From: Burkholderiales bacterium
GTDB lineage: Bacteria > Pseudomonadota > Gammaproteobacteria > Burkholderiales > Burkholderiaceae_A
Direction of reading: 5' to 3'
Length of the DNA stretch: 64,000 nt
Assembly: GCA_027486725.1 (NCBI GenBank)
Contig: JAIXOP010000013.1
Span: 52,977 to 116,976, forward strand
In this document: in pieces, positions 33,896-42,257 of the stretch
Numbering within the stretch: the first letter of the stretch is position 1
Layout: each line of letters begins with the position of its first letter
Made by a program: the position numbers and the translations under genes
Notes under the pieces: model-generated
What the model was told of the DNA's origin: nothing
Database searches by the model: none
The model's input: the letters and a program-made list of their open reading frames with translations, nothing else

Positions 33896-35061
33896 GCCGC
33901 AGGCCCGCCCAGCAGGCTGTGGAGCACAGCCAGGAAGCGGGCATTCTCGGCGCGCGTGCCGATCGACACACGCAGGTGGCTGGGCAGACCGTAGTTGGCC
34001 ACCGGCCGGGTGATCACGCCCTGGCTCAGCAGGGCCGAGAAGAGCGCTGGCCCCAGGGCCTCGCCCGTGCCGAGGGCACGGATGCGCGCGGCCTGCGGCG
34101 CCAGATCGATGAGCAGGAAATTGCCCTTGCTGGGCAGGGCCGAGAGGCCCACGGCAGCAAGGCCCTCGCGCAGCTGGGCATCGCCCTCGGCATTGACCCG
34201 CCGCGAGGCATGGAGGAAATCGTCGTCGCCCAGGGCGGCAAGGGCTGCGGCCTGGGCCAGCAGATTGACGTTGAAGGGCTGGCGAATGCGGTTGAGCCGC
34301 TCGATGAGCTGAGGATCGCCAGCGCCAAAGCCCACGCGCAGGCCCGCCAGACCATAGGCCTTCGAGAACGAGCGCGAAACGATCAGATTGGCGTGCTCTG
34401 CCGTCCAGGCCAGGGTGTCGACCGACTCCTCGGGCGAGAGGTATTCGGTGTAGGCCTCGTCGAGCACCATGAGGGTGCTGCTGGGCAGGTCGGCCAGAAA
34501 GGCGCGGATCTCGCTGGGCGGCAGATAGCTGCCGGTGGGATTGTTGGGGTTGGCGACCCAGACCACGGCAGTGTCGGCGCGCACCGCGCGCGCCATGGCG
34601 GGCAGGTCGTGGCCGAGCTCGGCGGGGGTGGCGGGCACCACGATGCGCTCGCCGCCCCGGGCGGTGGTGGCCAGCGAGTAGACGGCAAAGGCATGGTCGC
34701 TCATGACCGCGCTGCGGCCCGGGCGAAGGAAGGCCTCGGCCACCAGCTCGAGGATGTCGTTGCTGCCATTGCCCAGCAGAACCTGGCCCGGCGCCAGACC
34801 AAAGCGCTGTGCGATCGCCGCCTTAAGCTGTGCCCCATCGCCGTCGGGATAGCGGCCCAGCTGCGGGAGCTGCGCGGCAACGGCCGCCTGCGCCTTGGGC
34901 GACATGCCCAGCGGGTTCTCATTGGAGGCGAGCTTCACAATCTGCGCCTCGGGCATGCCGATGCGCCGAGCGATCACGTCGGTGGGCAGCCCCCCCTGAT
35001 AGGGCGACAGGCCATGGATGTGGTCGGGGATCTGCGCCAGCAGTTGATCGATGGCTTTCAT
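33892..35061 (-). CDS. hisC: Histidinol-phosphate aminotransferase
   Basis: 389-residue fold-type I PLP aminotransferase. The PLP lysine sits in SRSFSKAYGLAGLRVGFG, and NPNNPTGSYL, NGSNDILELV and DEAYTEYL are family signatures. In this aromatic cluster HisC-like enzymes may also transaminate prephenate or aromatic keto acids. Placed between pheA (3-bp gap) and tyrA (4-bp overlap), as in many beta- and gammaproteobacteria. Confidence 0.93.
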   Translation of the reverse strand: MKAIDQLLAQIPDHIHGLSPYQGGLPTDVIARRIGMPEAQIVKLASNENPLGMSPKAQAAVAAQLPQLGRYPDGDGAQLKAAIAQRFGLAPGQVLLGNGSNDILELVAEAFLRPGRSAVMSDHAFAVYSLATTARGGERIVVPATPAELGHDLPAMARAVRADTAVVWVANPNNPTGSYLPPSEIRAFLADLPSSTLMVLDEAYTEYLSPEESVDTLAWTAEHANLIVSRSFSKAYGLAGLRVGFGAGDPQLIERLNRIRQPFNVNLLAQAAALAALGDDDFLHASRRVNAEGDAQLREGLAAVGLSALPSKGNFLLIDLAPQAARIRALGTGEALGPALFSALLSQGVITRPVANYGLPSHLRVSIGTRAENARFLAVLHSLLGGPAA

Positions 35062-35064
35062 GGG

Positions 35065-36180
35065 TCAGGCGATGTCGGAGGATGTGAGGCGATCAAACAG
35101 GGGGTAGGAGCCGAGGAATTTGTAGAACGCCGCGATGCCTTTGATCTCCTCGAGGGCAGCGGCCACCGGCGCATCTTTGTGATGGCCCACGAGGTCAACA
35201 TAGAACAGGTATTCCCAGCTCTCGCCGCCGCGGTTGCGGGCGGGCCGAGATTCGAATCGGCGCATCGAGACGCCATGCCGAGCCAGAGGCTCGAGCAGCG
35301 CGAGCATGGCCCCCGCGCGGTTGGGCACCGAGAGGATGAGGGAGGTCTGGTCGGTGCCACAGGGCTCGGGCGCGAAGCGGCCCAGGGCAGCAAAGCGCGT
35401 GCGGTTGGAGGGATCGTCCTCGATGCGCTCGGCCAACACACCCAGCTGGTGCGCCGTGGCCGCCGTCTGGCCCGCGATGGCCGCCACGCCCGGGGTGCGT
35501 GCGGCGTGTGCCGCGGCCTCGCCGTTGCTGGCCATGGGGACCTGGGGGATGCCGGGCAGATGCTGGGCAAGCCAGCTGCGGCACTGGGCCAGGGCCTGAG
35601 GATGGGCACAGACCTGGCGGATGGCTGAGAGCTCCGACTCCTTGGAGAGCAGGCAATGGTGGATGGGAATGGCGATCTCGCTGCTGATCAGCAGGTCGGT
35701 GGCAAAGAGCAGATCGAGGCTGCGGCCCACACTGCCCTCGATCGAGTTCTCGATGGGCAGCAACACCGCGTCGACGGTGCCCGTCTCGGCAGCGCGCAGG
35801 GCCTCGTCGGTGGTCGCGCAGGGCAGGCCCTCCACGCGATGGCCAAAGAGCTGGCGCACCGCCAGCTCGCTGTAGGTGCCCGCAGGGCCGAGGTAGGACA
35901 CGCGCATGACGCGCTCGAGGGCACGGCAGGCAGAGATGATTTCCAGCCAGATGCGCGAGATGGAGATGTCGGGCAGGGGCCCACCCAGGCGCTGGTTGGC
36001 CGCGCACATGCGGTCGAGGATGTCGACCTCGCGCTCGGGGCGAAAGACTGCCGCGCCGACCTTGTGCTTGTGCTGGCCCACCTCTTGGACCACCTTGGAG
36101 CGCTCGACCAGAAGCGGGATGATCTGGTCGTCCAGTGCGTCGATGCGATCGCGAAAGCCTTTGAGCTGCTCCGGCGTCAT
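35065..36180 (-). CDS. pheA: Bifunctional chorismate mutase / prephenate dehydratase (P-protein)
   Basis: 371 residues: an N-terminal AroQ chorismate mutase helix bundle (RDRIDALDDQIIPLLVERSKVVQEVGQHKH, residues about 9-90), then prephenate dehydratase (YLGPAGTYSELAV near 95-108, LPIENSIEGSV), and a C-terminal ACT domain with the phenylalanine-binding ESRPARNRGGESWEYLFYVD. It makes phenylpyruvate and is normally feedback-inhibited by phenylalanine. The ATG at 36180 is inside the third copy of a 14-bp Shine-Dalgarno/start/stop repeat that links it to serC. Confidence 0.96.
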   Translation of the reverse strand: MTPEQLKGFRDRIDALDDQIIPLLVERSKVVQEVGQHKHKVGAAVFRPEREVDILDRMCAANQRLGGPLPDISISRIWLEIISACRALERVMRVSYLGPAGTYSELAVRQLFGHRVEGLPCATTDEALRAAETGTVDAVLLPIENSIEGSVGRSLDLLFATDLLISSEIAIPIHHCLLSKESELSAIRQVCAHPQALAQCRSWLAQHLPGIPQVPMASNGEAAAHAARTPGVAAIAGQTAATAHQLGVLAERIEDDPSNRTRFAALGRFAPEPCGTDQTSLILSVPNRAGAMLALLEPLARHGVSMRRFESRPARNRGGESWEYLFYVDLVGHHKDAPVAAALEEIKGIAAFYKFLGSYPLFDRLTSSDIA

Positions 36181-36218
36181 GCGTGCTCCTTCATGCGGAC
36201 TCCTTCATGCGTGCTCCT
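36177..36218 (-). repeat. Three 14-bp tandem SD-ATG-TGA cassettes encoding two nested five-codon mini-ORFs at the serC/pheA junction
   Basis: On the minus strand the unit AGGAGCACGCATGA occurs at 36218-36205, 36204-36191 (with TCC for CAC) and 36190-36177. Each has a Shine-Dalgarno (AGGAG), five bases, and an overlapping ATGA. Copy 1 ends serC; its ATG opens a mini-ORF MKESA ending at 36191. Copy 2's ATG opens MKEHA ending at 36177. Copy 3's ATG is the pheA start. Every stop overlaps the next start, so a ribosome could pass serC to mini-ORF 1 to mini-ORF 2 to pheA. Copy number can change without altering either protein. Confidence 0.9.
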
Positions 36219-37341
36219 TTTCGAACTCGGCCAGGTAGGCCACCAGGGCCTCGACGCCCGAGAGGGGCATGGCGTTGTAGATGCTGGCGCGCAGACCGCC
36301 CACCGCCTTGTGGCCCTTGAGGCCCAGCAGGCCGCGGGCCTCGGCCCCCTCGAGGAAGGGTGCCATCAGGCGATCCTCGGGCAGGAAGAAGGGGATGTTC
36401 ATCCACGATCGGGCCTGGGGATGCACTCGGGTGCTGTAGAAGGACGAGGCATCGAGGGCGCCATAGAGCAGCGCCGCCTTCTGGCGGTTGATCTCGGCAA
36501 TGGCCGGGACCCCGCCCTGGCCCAAGAGCCACTGGAAGACGAGTCCGGCCAGATAGAGGGCATAGGTCGATGGGGTGTTGAGCATCGACTGGTTGGCGGC
36601 CTGCAGGCGATAGTCGAACACGCTCGGGCAGATGGACATGGCCTCGGGGCAACGCTCCTCGATCAGCCGACGCTGCACGATGGCGAAGGTCAGGCCCGAG
36701 GGCCCGATGTTCTTCTGGGCGCCGCCATAGGCCAGATCGATCTGCGAGAAATCCATCGGCCGCGAGAGGATGTGCGAGGACATGTCGACCACGCGCGGCA
36801 CCTGGGTGGCGGGCGGCAGCACATCCCAGGGGAAGGTCTGGTACTCCACCCCGCCGATGGTCTCGTTGCCACAGAGGTGAACATAGGCCGCATCGGCGCG
36901 CACCATGTCGGCCGAGAGTTCGGGCAGGTAGGTGTAGGGCTGCCACTCGCCCAGCGCATCGCGCATCGGCTGGGCCGCGCTGGCCACCACATGCACATCG
37001 CCATAGCGCGCGGCCTCTTTGAGGGACTTCTGCGACCAGTGGCCGGTGTCGATGTAGTCGCAGCGGGGGTTCTGGCCCAGCAGGTTCATGGGCACAAAGG
37101 CATTCTGGCCCGAGGCACCGCCCTGCAGAAAGACCACCCGGTGGTCTTCGGTGAGGCCCAGCAGGCTGCGCAGATCGGCCTCGGCCTGCTCGGCGATCTG
37201 GGTGAAGTGCTTGCCGCGGTGGCTCATCTCCATCACCGACATGCCGGTGCCCCGCCAGCTCAGCATTTCATCGGCGGCTTGGAGAAGCACGGCCTCGGGC
37301 AGGGTGGCAGGGCCGGGGGAGAAGTTGTATGGACGGGTCAT
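36205..37341 (-). CDS. serC: Phosphoserine aminotransferase
   Basis: 378-residue PLP enzyme of serine synthesis (and pyridoxine synthesis in many bacteria). The N-terminus YNFSPGPATLPEAVL is diagnostic, and AYGGAQKNIGPSGLTFAIV contains the PLP lysine (AQKN). Its last codons (KEHA, stop) form the first copy of the 14-bp tandem cassette before pheA. The start overlaps the AEC permease stop by 4 bases. serC-pheA-hisC-tyrA-aroA is a typical supraoperon. Confidence 0.96.
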   Translation of the reverse strand: MTRPYNFSPGPATLPEAVLLQAADEMLSWRGTGMSVMEMSHRGKHFTQIAEQAEADLRSLLGLTEDHRVVFLQGGASGQNAFVPMNLLGQNPRCDYIDTGHWSQKSLKEAARYGDVHVVASAAQPMRDALGEWQPYTYLPELSADMVRADAAYVHLCGNETIGGVEYQTFPWDVLPPATQVPRVVDMSSHILSRPMDFSQIDLAYGGAQKNIGPSGLTFAIVQRRLIEERCPEAMSICPSVFDYRLQAANQSMLNTPSTYALYLAGLVFQWLLGQGGVPAIAEINRQKAALLYGALDASSFYSTRVHPQARSWMNIPFFLPEDRLMAPFLEGAEARGLLGLKGHKAVGGLRASIYNAMPLSGVEALVAYLAEFEKEHA

Positions 37342-38282
37342 GGCGCGGAAAACAGAGAAAGCACATAGGGTAGCGTGAAGGCCGTCAGTGCCGTGGTGGC
37401 AGCCACCCCGGTGGCGGTGAGCGAGACCCCCATGCCGTAGCGCTGGGCCAGCAGGTAGGTGTTGGCGCCGGTGGGCAGGCAGGCCATGGTCGTGAGGATG
37501 GCCACCTGGAGGGGAGTGAGGGCCAGCAGGTGCTGGGCGACCAGGTAGACCAGCACCGGGAAGACCACCAGCTTGCCCAGAACAATGGGCCCCACGGCCT
37601 TGGGCTCAATGCGGTGGCGATCGAGATAGAGGGTGGCGCCCAGAAGAACCAGGCAGGCAGGCACACCGGCCTGGCCCAGCACCGCGAGCACGGAGTCCAT
37701 CAGCAGCGGCATGGGCAGGCCCAGAAGATTCCAGCCCAGGCCCAGAAAGATCGGCACAACCACCGGCGAGAACACGGCCTTCTGGAGCACGGGCCCGAGC
37801 ACCGACCAGCGAAAGGCGCGACTGGTCTCGAGTCCCCGGGCAAGCTCAAAGCCGGTGGTGCCCAGGCCGAGCAGCACCAGCGCATGAATGCTCACGACCG
37901 AGAGCAGGATGGCCAGGCCCTCGGGCCCGAAGAAAATCTTCACCACAGGAATGCCCACCATCACATTGTTGGAGAAGACGATGGACAGCGCCACGGCGGC
38001 ACGGTCGCCGGCGTGGGCGGCAGACCGACTTCCCCAGCGGCCCATCAGCATGTAGACGGCCAAATAGAGCAGGCTGGCCGTGCCGAGGTAGGCCAGCACC
38101 GGGGCGATGGAAAGAATGGAGAGGTCGACCGTGGCCATCGCGCGAAACAGCAGCGGCGGCATGAAGACCCGAAAGACAAACTCAGAGAAGGTGCGGGCCG
38201 AGTCCTCTTGGATCCAGCCCACCGCCGCCGTCAGGACTCCCACCAACACCAGGAGGAAGACCTGGAGGACGGCGTCGGTCAT
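37338..38282 (-). CDS. AEC-family (auxin efflux carrier/malonate-type) permease
   Basis: 314-residue membrane protein with about ten hydrophobic helices; the pattern [16 protein letters not shown]...[17 protein letters not shown] and [19 protein letters not shown] is typical of AEC transporters, which export or import small organic acids. The substrate is unknown. It is inserted between gyrA and serC with 4-bp overlaps on both sides; gyrA and serC are usually direct neighbours in related genomes, so the permease may have been added here, perhaps to export an amino-acid pathway intermediate (inference). Confidence 0.82.
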   Translation of the reverse strand: MTDAVLQVFLLVLVGVLTAAVGWIQEDSARTFSEFVFRVFMPPLLFRAMATVDLSILSIAPVLAYLGTASLLYLAVYMLMGRWGSRSAAHAGDRAAVALSIVFSNNVMVGIPVVKIFFGPEGLAILLSVVSIHALVLLGLGTTGFELARGLETSRAFRWSVLGPVLQKAVFSPVVVPIFLGLGWNLLGLPMPLLMDSVLAVLGQAGVPACLVLLGATLYLDRHRIEPKAVGPIVLGKLVVFPVLVYLVAQHLLALTPLQVAILTTMACLPTGANTYLLAQRYGMGVSLTATGVAATTALTAFTLPYVLSLFSAP

Positions 38283-40912
38283 TCTGCCCCGTCGGCCTGG
38301 CTGGCCCCGTTGGCCTGATCCGCCTGGTCAGCCCCGTCGACCTCCATGGCCTTGTCGTCTTCGACGATGCGCTGAACGCCCACCAGCTGGGCGCCCTCGT
38401 CGAGGCGGATGAGCATGACGCCCTGCGTGGCGCGGCCCAGGGCACGGACCTCGCTCACGCGGGTGCGCACGACCACCGCACGGTCGGTGATGAGCATGAT
38501 TTCGTCGGGCTCGTGGACCAGGGTGGCAGCGACCACCGGGCCATTGCGCTCGCTGGTCTGGATGGCAATCATCCCCTTGGTGCCGCGACCATGGCGGGTG
38601 TGCTCCGAGACCAGGGTGCGCTTGCCGTAGCCATTTTGGGTGGCGGTGAGCACAAAGGCCGACTCGTCGGAGGTGGCGATCATGCTGATGGCACGCTCGC
38701 CCTCGGGCAGGTTCATGCCCCGCACGCCGCGGGCCTCGCGGCCCATGGGCCGCACATCGGTCTCGGCAAAGCGCACCGCCTTGCCCTCGGAGGAGAACAG
38801 CATGATGTCGTGGCTGCCATCGGTGACCGCCGCGCCAATGAGGAAGTCGCCCTCATCAAGGGAGCAGGCGATGATGCCGCGCTTCATGGGGCGGGCAAAG
38901 GCCGACAGCGGGGTCTTCTTCACCGTGCCCAGCGAGGTCGCCATGAACACGAAGTGGTCGTCGTCGAAGGCCGAGGTGCAGAGCACCGTGGTGATCTTCT
39001 CGCCCTCTTCCAGCGGCCAGATGGTCACCAGGGGGCGGCCCTTGGAGGCCCGCGAGCCCTGCGGCACCTCCCAGACCTTCAGCCAATACACGCGGCCGCG
39101 GTCGGAGAAGGCAAGCAGATGGTCGTGGGTGTGGCCGATGAGGAGCTGGTCGATCCAGTCGTCTTCCTTGGTGGCGCTGGCCGACTTGCCCCGGCCGCCG
39201 CGGCGCTGGGCCTCGTATTCGGCGAGCGGCTGGCTCTTGATGTAGCCGCCGTGGGTGAGGATCACCACCATGTCTTGCGGTGTGATGAGGTCTTCGGTCT
39301 CAAGCTCTTCGGCGTTGTGCTCGATCACCGAACGGCGGGCATCGCCAAACTGGGTGCGGATGGCCTCGAGCTCCTCCCGCAGGATGGCCGTGATGCGCTC
39401 GGGCCGCGCCAGGATGTCGAGCAGATCGGCAATGGCGGTCATGACTTCGCCGTATTCCGACACGATTTTGTCTTGCTCGAGGCCCGTGAGGCGCTGCAGG
39501 CGCATCTGGAGAATCTCGGCGGCCTGAGCCTCGGAGAGCCGATACTCGCCGTTGGCCTGCAGGCCCAGCGACTCGGGCAGGCCCGTGGGACGGAAGGCCT
39601 CGGCGATGGTGGTCTCGGTGGCGCGCGAGAGCATGTCGACCACGAGCTGGGCGCGCCAGCTGCGGCCCAGAAGCCCGGCCTTGGCCTCGGCCGGCGTGGG
39701 CGAGGCCTTGATCAGGGCAATCATTTCATCGACATTGGCGACAGCCACGGCCAGGCCCTCAAGCAGGTGACCCCGCTCGCGCGCCTTGCGCAGTTCGAAG
39801 ACGGTGCGCCGCGTGACGACCTCGCGCCGATGGGCCAGGAAGGCCTCGAGCATCTGCTTGAGGTTGAGCACGCGCGGCTGGCCATCGACCAGGGCCACCA
39901 TGTTCATGCCGAAGGCAGTCTGCAGGGCGGTGTTTTTGTAGAGGTTGTTGAGGATGACCTCGGGCACCTCGCCGCGCTTCAATTCGATCACCACCCGCAT
40001 GCCCGACTTGTCGGACTCGTCGCGGATGTCGGAGATGCCCTCGATGCGCTTCTCATTCACCAGCTCGGCGATGCGCTCGAGCAGGGTGCGTTTGTTCACC
40101 TGGTAGGGCAGCTCATCGATGATGATGGACTGCCGATTGCCGCGGTCGAGATCTTCGACGTGGGTCTTGGCGCGCATGATGCAGCGGCCACGGCCCGTGC
40201 GGTAGCCCTGGCGCACGCCCTCCACGCCATAGATGATGCCGGCGGTGGGGAAGTCGGGCGCGGGGATGAACTCCATCAGGTCATCGACCGAGGACTCGGG
40301 GTTGGCCAGCAGGTGCAGGCAGCCTGCGACCACCTCGGTGAGGTTGTGGGGCGGAATGTTGGTGGCCATGCCCACCGCGATGCCGCTGGCGCCGTTGATG
40401 AGCAGGTTGGGGATGCGGGCCGGCAGGATGAGCGGCTCTTTTTCGGAGCCGTCGTAGTTGGGGCCGAAATCGACGGTCTCCTGGTCGAGGCCCTCGAGCA
40501 GCTCATGCGCGATCTTCGAGAGGCGGATCTCGGTGTAGCGCATGGCCGCCGCGTTGTCGCCGTCGACCGAGCCGAAGTTGCCCTGGCCATCGACCAGCAT
40601 GTAGCGCAGGGAGAAGTCCTGCGCCATGCGAACGATGGTGTCGTAGACCGCAGAGTCGCCGTGGGGGTGATATTTGCCGATGACATCGCCCACGATGCGG
40701 GCGGATTTCTTGTAGGCCCGGTTCCAGTCGTTGTTGAGCTCGTGCATGGCGTAGAGCACACGCCGATGGACGGGCTTCAGGCCATCGCGCACATCGGGCA
40801 GGGCACGCCCCACGATCACGCTCATGGCGTAATCCAGATAAGACCGACGCATCTCCTGCTCGAGGCTGACGGGCAGGGTTTCTTTGGCAAAAACGTTGTC
40901 GGGCGTGGTCAT
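38279..40912 (-). CDS. gyrA: DNA gyrase subunit A
   Basis: 877 residues from ATG 40912 (a TTG two codons upstream at 40918 is possible). ATP-dependent type II topoisomerase subunit that introduces negative supercoils. The quinolone-determining region [17 protein letters not shown] has the wild-type Ser and Asp; the active-site Tyr is in MRYTEIRL. The C-terminal beta-pinwheel carries the GyrA-box QRRGGRGK. The extreme C-terminus is a repetitive Asp/Gln/Ala tail ([17 protein letters not shown]) that overlaps the next gene. Confidence 0.96.
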   Translation of the reverse strand: MTTPDNVFAKETLPVSLEQEMRRSYLDYAMSVIVGRALPDVRDGLKPVHRRVLYAMHELNNDWNRAYKKSARIVGDVIGKYHPHGDSAVYDTIVRMAQDFSLRYMLVDGQGNFGSVDGDNAAAMRYTEIRLSKIAHELLEGLDQETVDFGPNYDGSEKEPLILPARIPNLLINGASGIAVGMATNIPPHNLTEVVAGCLHLLANPESSVDDLMEFIPAPDFPTAGIIYGVEGVRQGYRTGRGRCIMRAKTHVEDLDRGNRQSIIIDELPYQVNKRTLLERIAELVNEKRIEGISDIRDESDKSGMRVVIELKRGEVPEVILNNLYKNTALQTAFGMNMVALVDGQPRVLNLKQMLEAFLAHRREVVTRRTVFELRKARERGHLLEGLAVAVANVDEMIALIKASPTPAEAKAGLLGRSWRAQLVVDMLSRATETTIAEAFRPTGLPESLGLQANGEYRLSEAQAAEILQMRLQRLTGLEQDKIVSEYGEVMTAIADLLDILARPERITAILREELEAIRTQFGDARRSVIEHNAEELETEDLITPQDMVVILTHGGYIKSQPLAEYEAQRRGGRGKSASATKEDDWIDQLLIGHTHDHLLAFSDRGRVYWLKVWEVPQGSRASKGRPLVTIWPLEEGEKITTVLCTSAFDDDHFVFMATSLGTVKKTPLSAFARPMKRGIIACSLDEGDFLIGAAVTDGSHDIMLFSSEGKAVRFAETDVRPMGREARGVRGMNLPEGERAISMIATSDESAFVLTATQNGYGKRTLVSEHTRHGRGTKGMIAIQTSERNGPVVAATLVHEPDEIMLITDRAVVVRTRVSEVRALGRATQGVMLIRLDEGAQLVGVQRIVEDDKAMEVDGADQADQANGASQADGAE

Positions 40913-40938
40913 CGGCAATCACTTGGGCGAAACCCAAG

Positions 40939-40944
40939 ATTTTA
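40939..40944 (-). promoter_or_regulatory. Candidate -10 box for gyrA
   Basis: TAAAAT on the minus strand (40939-40944), 27 bases upstream of the chosen gyrA ATG and just downstream of the catalase-gene terminator. No convincing -35 box. Confidence 0.4.
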
Positions 40945-40957
40945 CCGGAGAGCCAGC

Positions 40958-40990
40958 AAAAACGCCCCCCAGCCAAACGACTGGAGGGCG
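40958..40990 (-). terminator. Intrinsic terminator downstream of the catalase-related gene
   Basis: A 10-bp stem with one mismatch (40963-40972 and 40981-40990), an eight-base loop, and five T residues on the minus strand (40958-40962). It separates the catalase-related gene from gyrA, which begins the long array with its own promoter. Confidence 0.8.
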
Positions 40991-41018
40991 CGGGTGGCGC
41001 CGGGCCGAAAGGAGCTTA

Positions 41019-41050
41019 GATTCGGCTCAGATTCGGCTCAGGCCCGGCTC
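41019..41050. repeat. 11-bp tandem repeat upstream of the gyrA terminator
   Basis: GATTCGGCTCA occurs twice in perfect tandem (41019-41029, 41030-41040), followed by a degenerate third copy (GGCCCGGCTC). It lies in the non-coding gap after the catalase-related gene. Confidence 0.85.
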
Positions 41051-41080
41051 CGTTGCAGCGCCATGGCTGCAGGGTGCTGC

Positions 41081-42076
41081 TTAGTTTCCGCTGAGGCGAC
41101 GGCCCTGGGAGACGGCATAAGCACCGGAACGGGCCTCGAGGATCGGGTCGTTCGAGGGCTCCACGCCCTTGGGCAGCACGTTGGGGTCAAAGTTGATGTC
41201 GTTGCAGGTGGCGCTGCCCTCGGCCTCGACCTTGGTGACCTTGAGAGTGCCCAGGCTCACCTTCTTGCGCTCGGCAGGCAGGGGGGTCACGGCGCTGTTG
41301 ATCACATCGTTGGCATCGGCCAGCTGAGCCATGAAGCGGAACTCGACCGGGGCCTTGGCCACGCGGGCACGCAGCTCATCGTTGAGGAACATGGTGGGGG
41401 TGGTGGCGAGCTTGTCCTTGGGAATGCCCTCGACGCCCGAGACGGGCTCAAAGACCCACTTGATGGGCTGCTTCTTGCCCTTGGCGTTCACAAGATAGAA
41501 GCCATTGACGCCCCAGTAGTTCTGGGCACCGAAGCTGGCTGCGGCATCGACCGAGGCGAGGTAAGCGGGCTGGGCCTTCTGGTCGGGATACTTCTCGAAG
41601 GTGGCCTTGATGAGGTCGGGATTGGGCTTGCCGGTGGCGGGATCGGGCTTGCGGGCCTGCAGGAAGGCCAACATGCTCTCGGGCGTGGCCGCAGTGAAGA
41701 CCGGGGTGTTGATGTTGGCCATCAGCCACTGCTCATTCTTGGGCAGGTTGAACTGCAGGGCCATGCCGCGCACGGTGGAGGCATTTTCGGGGGCCTTGGG
41801 GTTGCCGCCGCCGATCGAGAAGCGAACGGTAACGGGCACGGGCTTGCCCGAGAAGGCCGAGGCCGAGGACAGACCCTTGGCTTCTTTGGTGCCCACGAAG
41901 GTACCGCTGGCGCAGACGCCGCGGGCGCCCGAGCGGCGGAAGCCGTTTTGCACGCCAAAGACGCCCTCGAAGGCATCGACCATGGCGGTGGGGTCCACGG
42001 GGGCACCCTGGGCAAAGGTGGGGGCAGCCACGAAGGGGGCTGCGGCGATCAGTCCTGCGGTGACGAGATATTTCAT
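41081..42076 (-). CDS. Exported catalase-related (SrpA-like) heme protein lacking the distal histidine
   Basis: 331 residues from ATG 42076; the signal peptide MKYLVTAGLIAAAPFVAAPTFA is followed by QG, so it is periplasmic. The catalase core is recognisable (GTFVGTKEAKGLSSASAFSGKPVPVTVRFS; PENASTVRGMALQFNLP; proximal heme Tyr320 in ARSGAYAVS), as in the small catalase-family peroxidases. Where relatives have the distal His in HAKG, this protein reads GARG with Gly50, so ordinary catalase chemistry is doubtful. Upstream in-frame codons to 42349 lack family homology. Monocistronic: a terminator lies downstream and a 181-bp gap upstream. Confidence 0.8.
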   Translation of the reverse strand: MKYLVTAGLIAAAPFVAAPTFAQGAPVDPTAMVDAFEGVFGVQNGFRRSGARGVCASGTFVGTKEAKGLSSASAFSGKPVPVTVRFSIGGGNPKAPENASTVRGMALQFNLPKNEQWLMANINTPVFTAATPESMLAFLQARKPDPATGKPNPDLIKATFEKYPDQKAQPAYLASVDAAASFGAQNYWGVNGFYLVNAKGKKQPIKWVFEPVSGVEGIPKDKLATTPTMFLNDELRARVAKAPVEFRFMAQLADANDVINSAVTPLPAERKKVSLGTLKVTKVEAEGSATCNDINFDPNVLPKGVEPSNDPILEARSGAYAVSQGRRLSGN

Positions 42077-42257
42077 TGCACGGCTCCTTGGTTCGACAGT
42101 GGGTGAAACAGTTGAAACGCTCCAGGAAGCCTTGCTGTGCCCACCGTGGTGTTCACGTCCCGAATGCGTGGAACGGAGACAACCCGGATGGGCATAAGGT
42201 TTCTTTGGGGGGCAGAACCGCGGTGTCGGCCGAGAATAACCTGACACCCGACAAACC

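Noticed and set aside
40300..40912. Possible quinolone-resistance change in gyrA
   Set aside because: The determining region keeps Ser and Asp at the positions equivalent to E. coli 83 and 87.
38513..42106. A 1197-codon plus-strand ORF across gyrA and the catalase-related gene
   Set aside because: Antisense to confidently identified genes; composition (His, Gly, Arg, Leu-rich) is that of GC-rich shadow frames.
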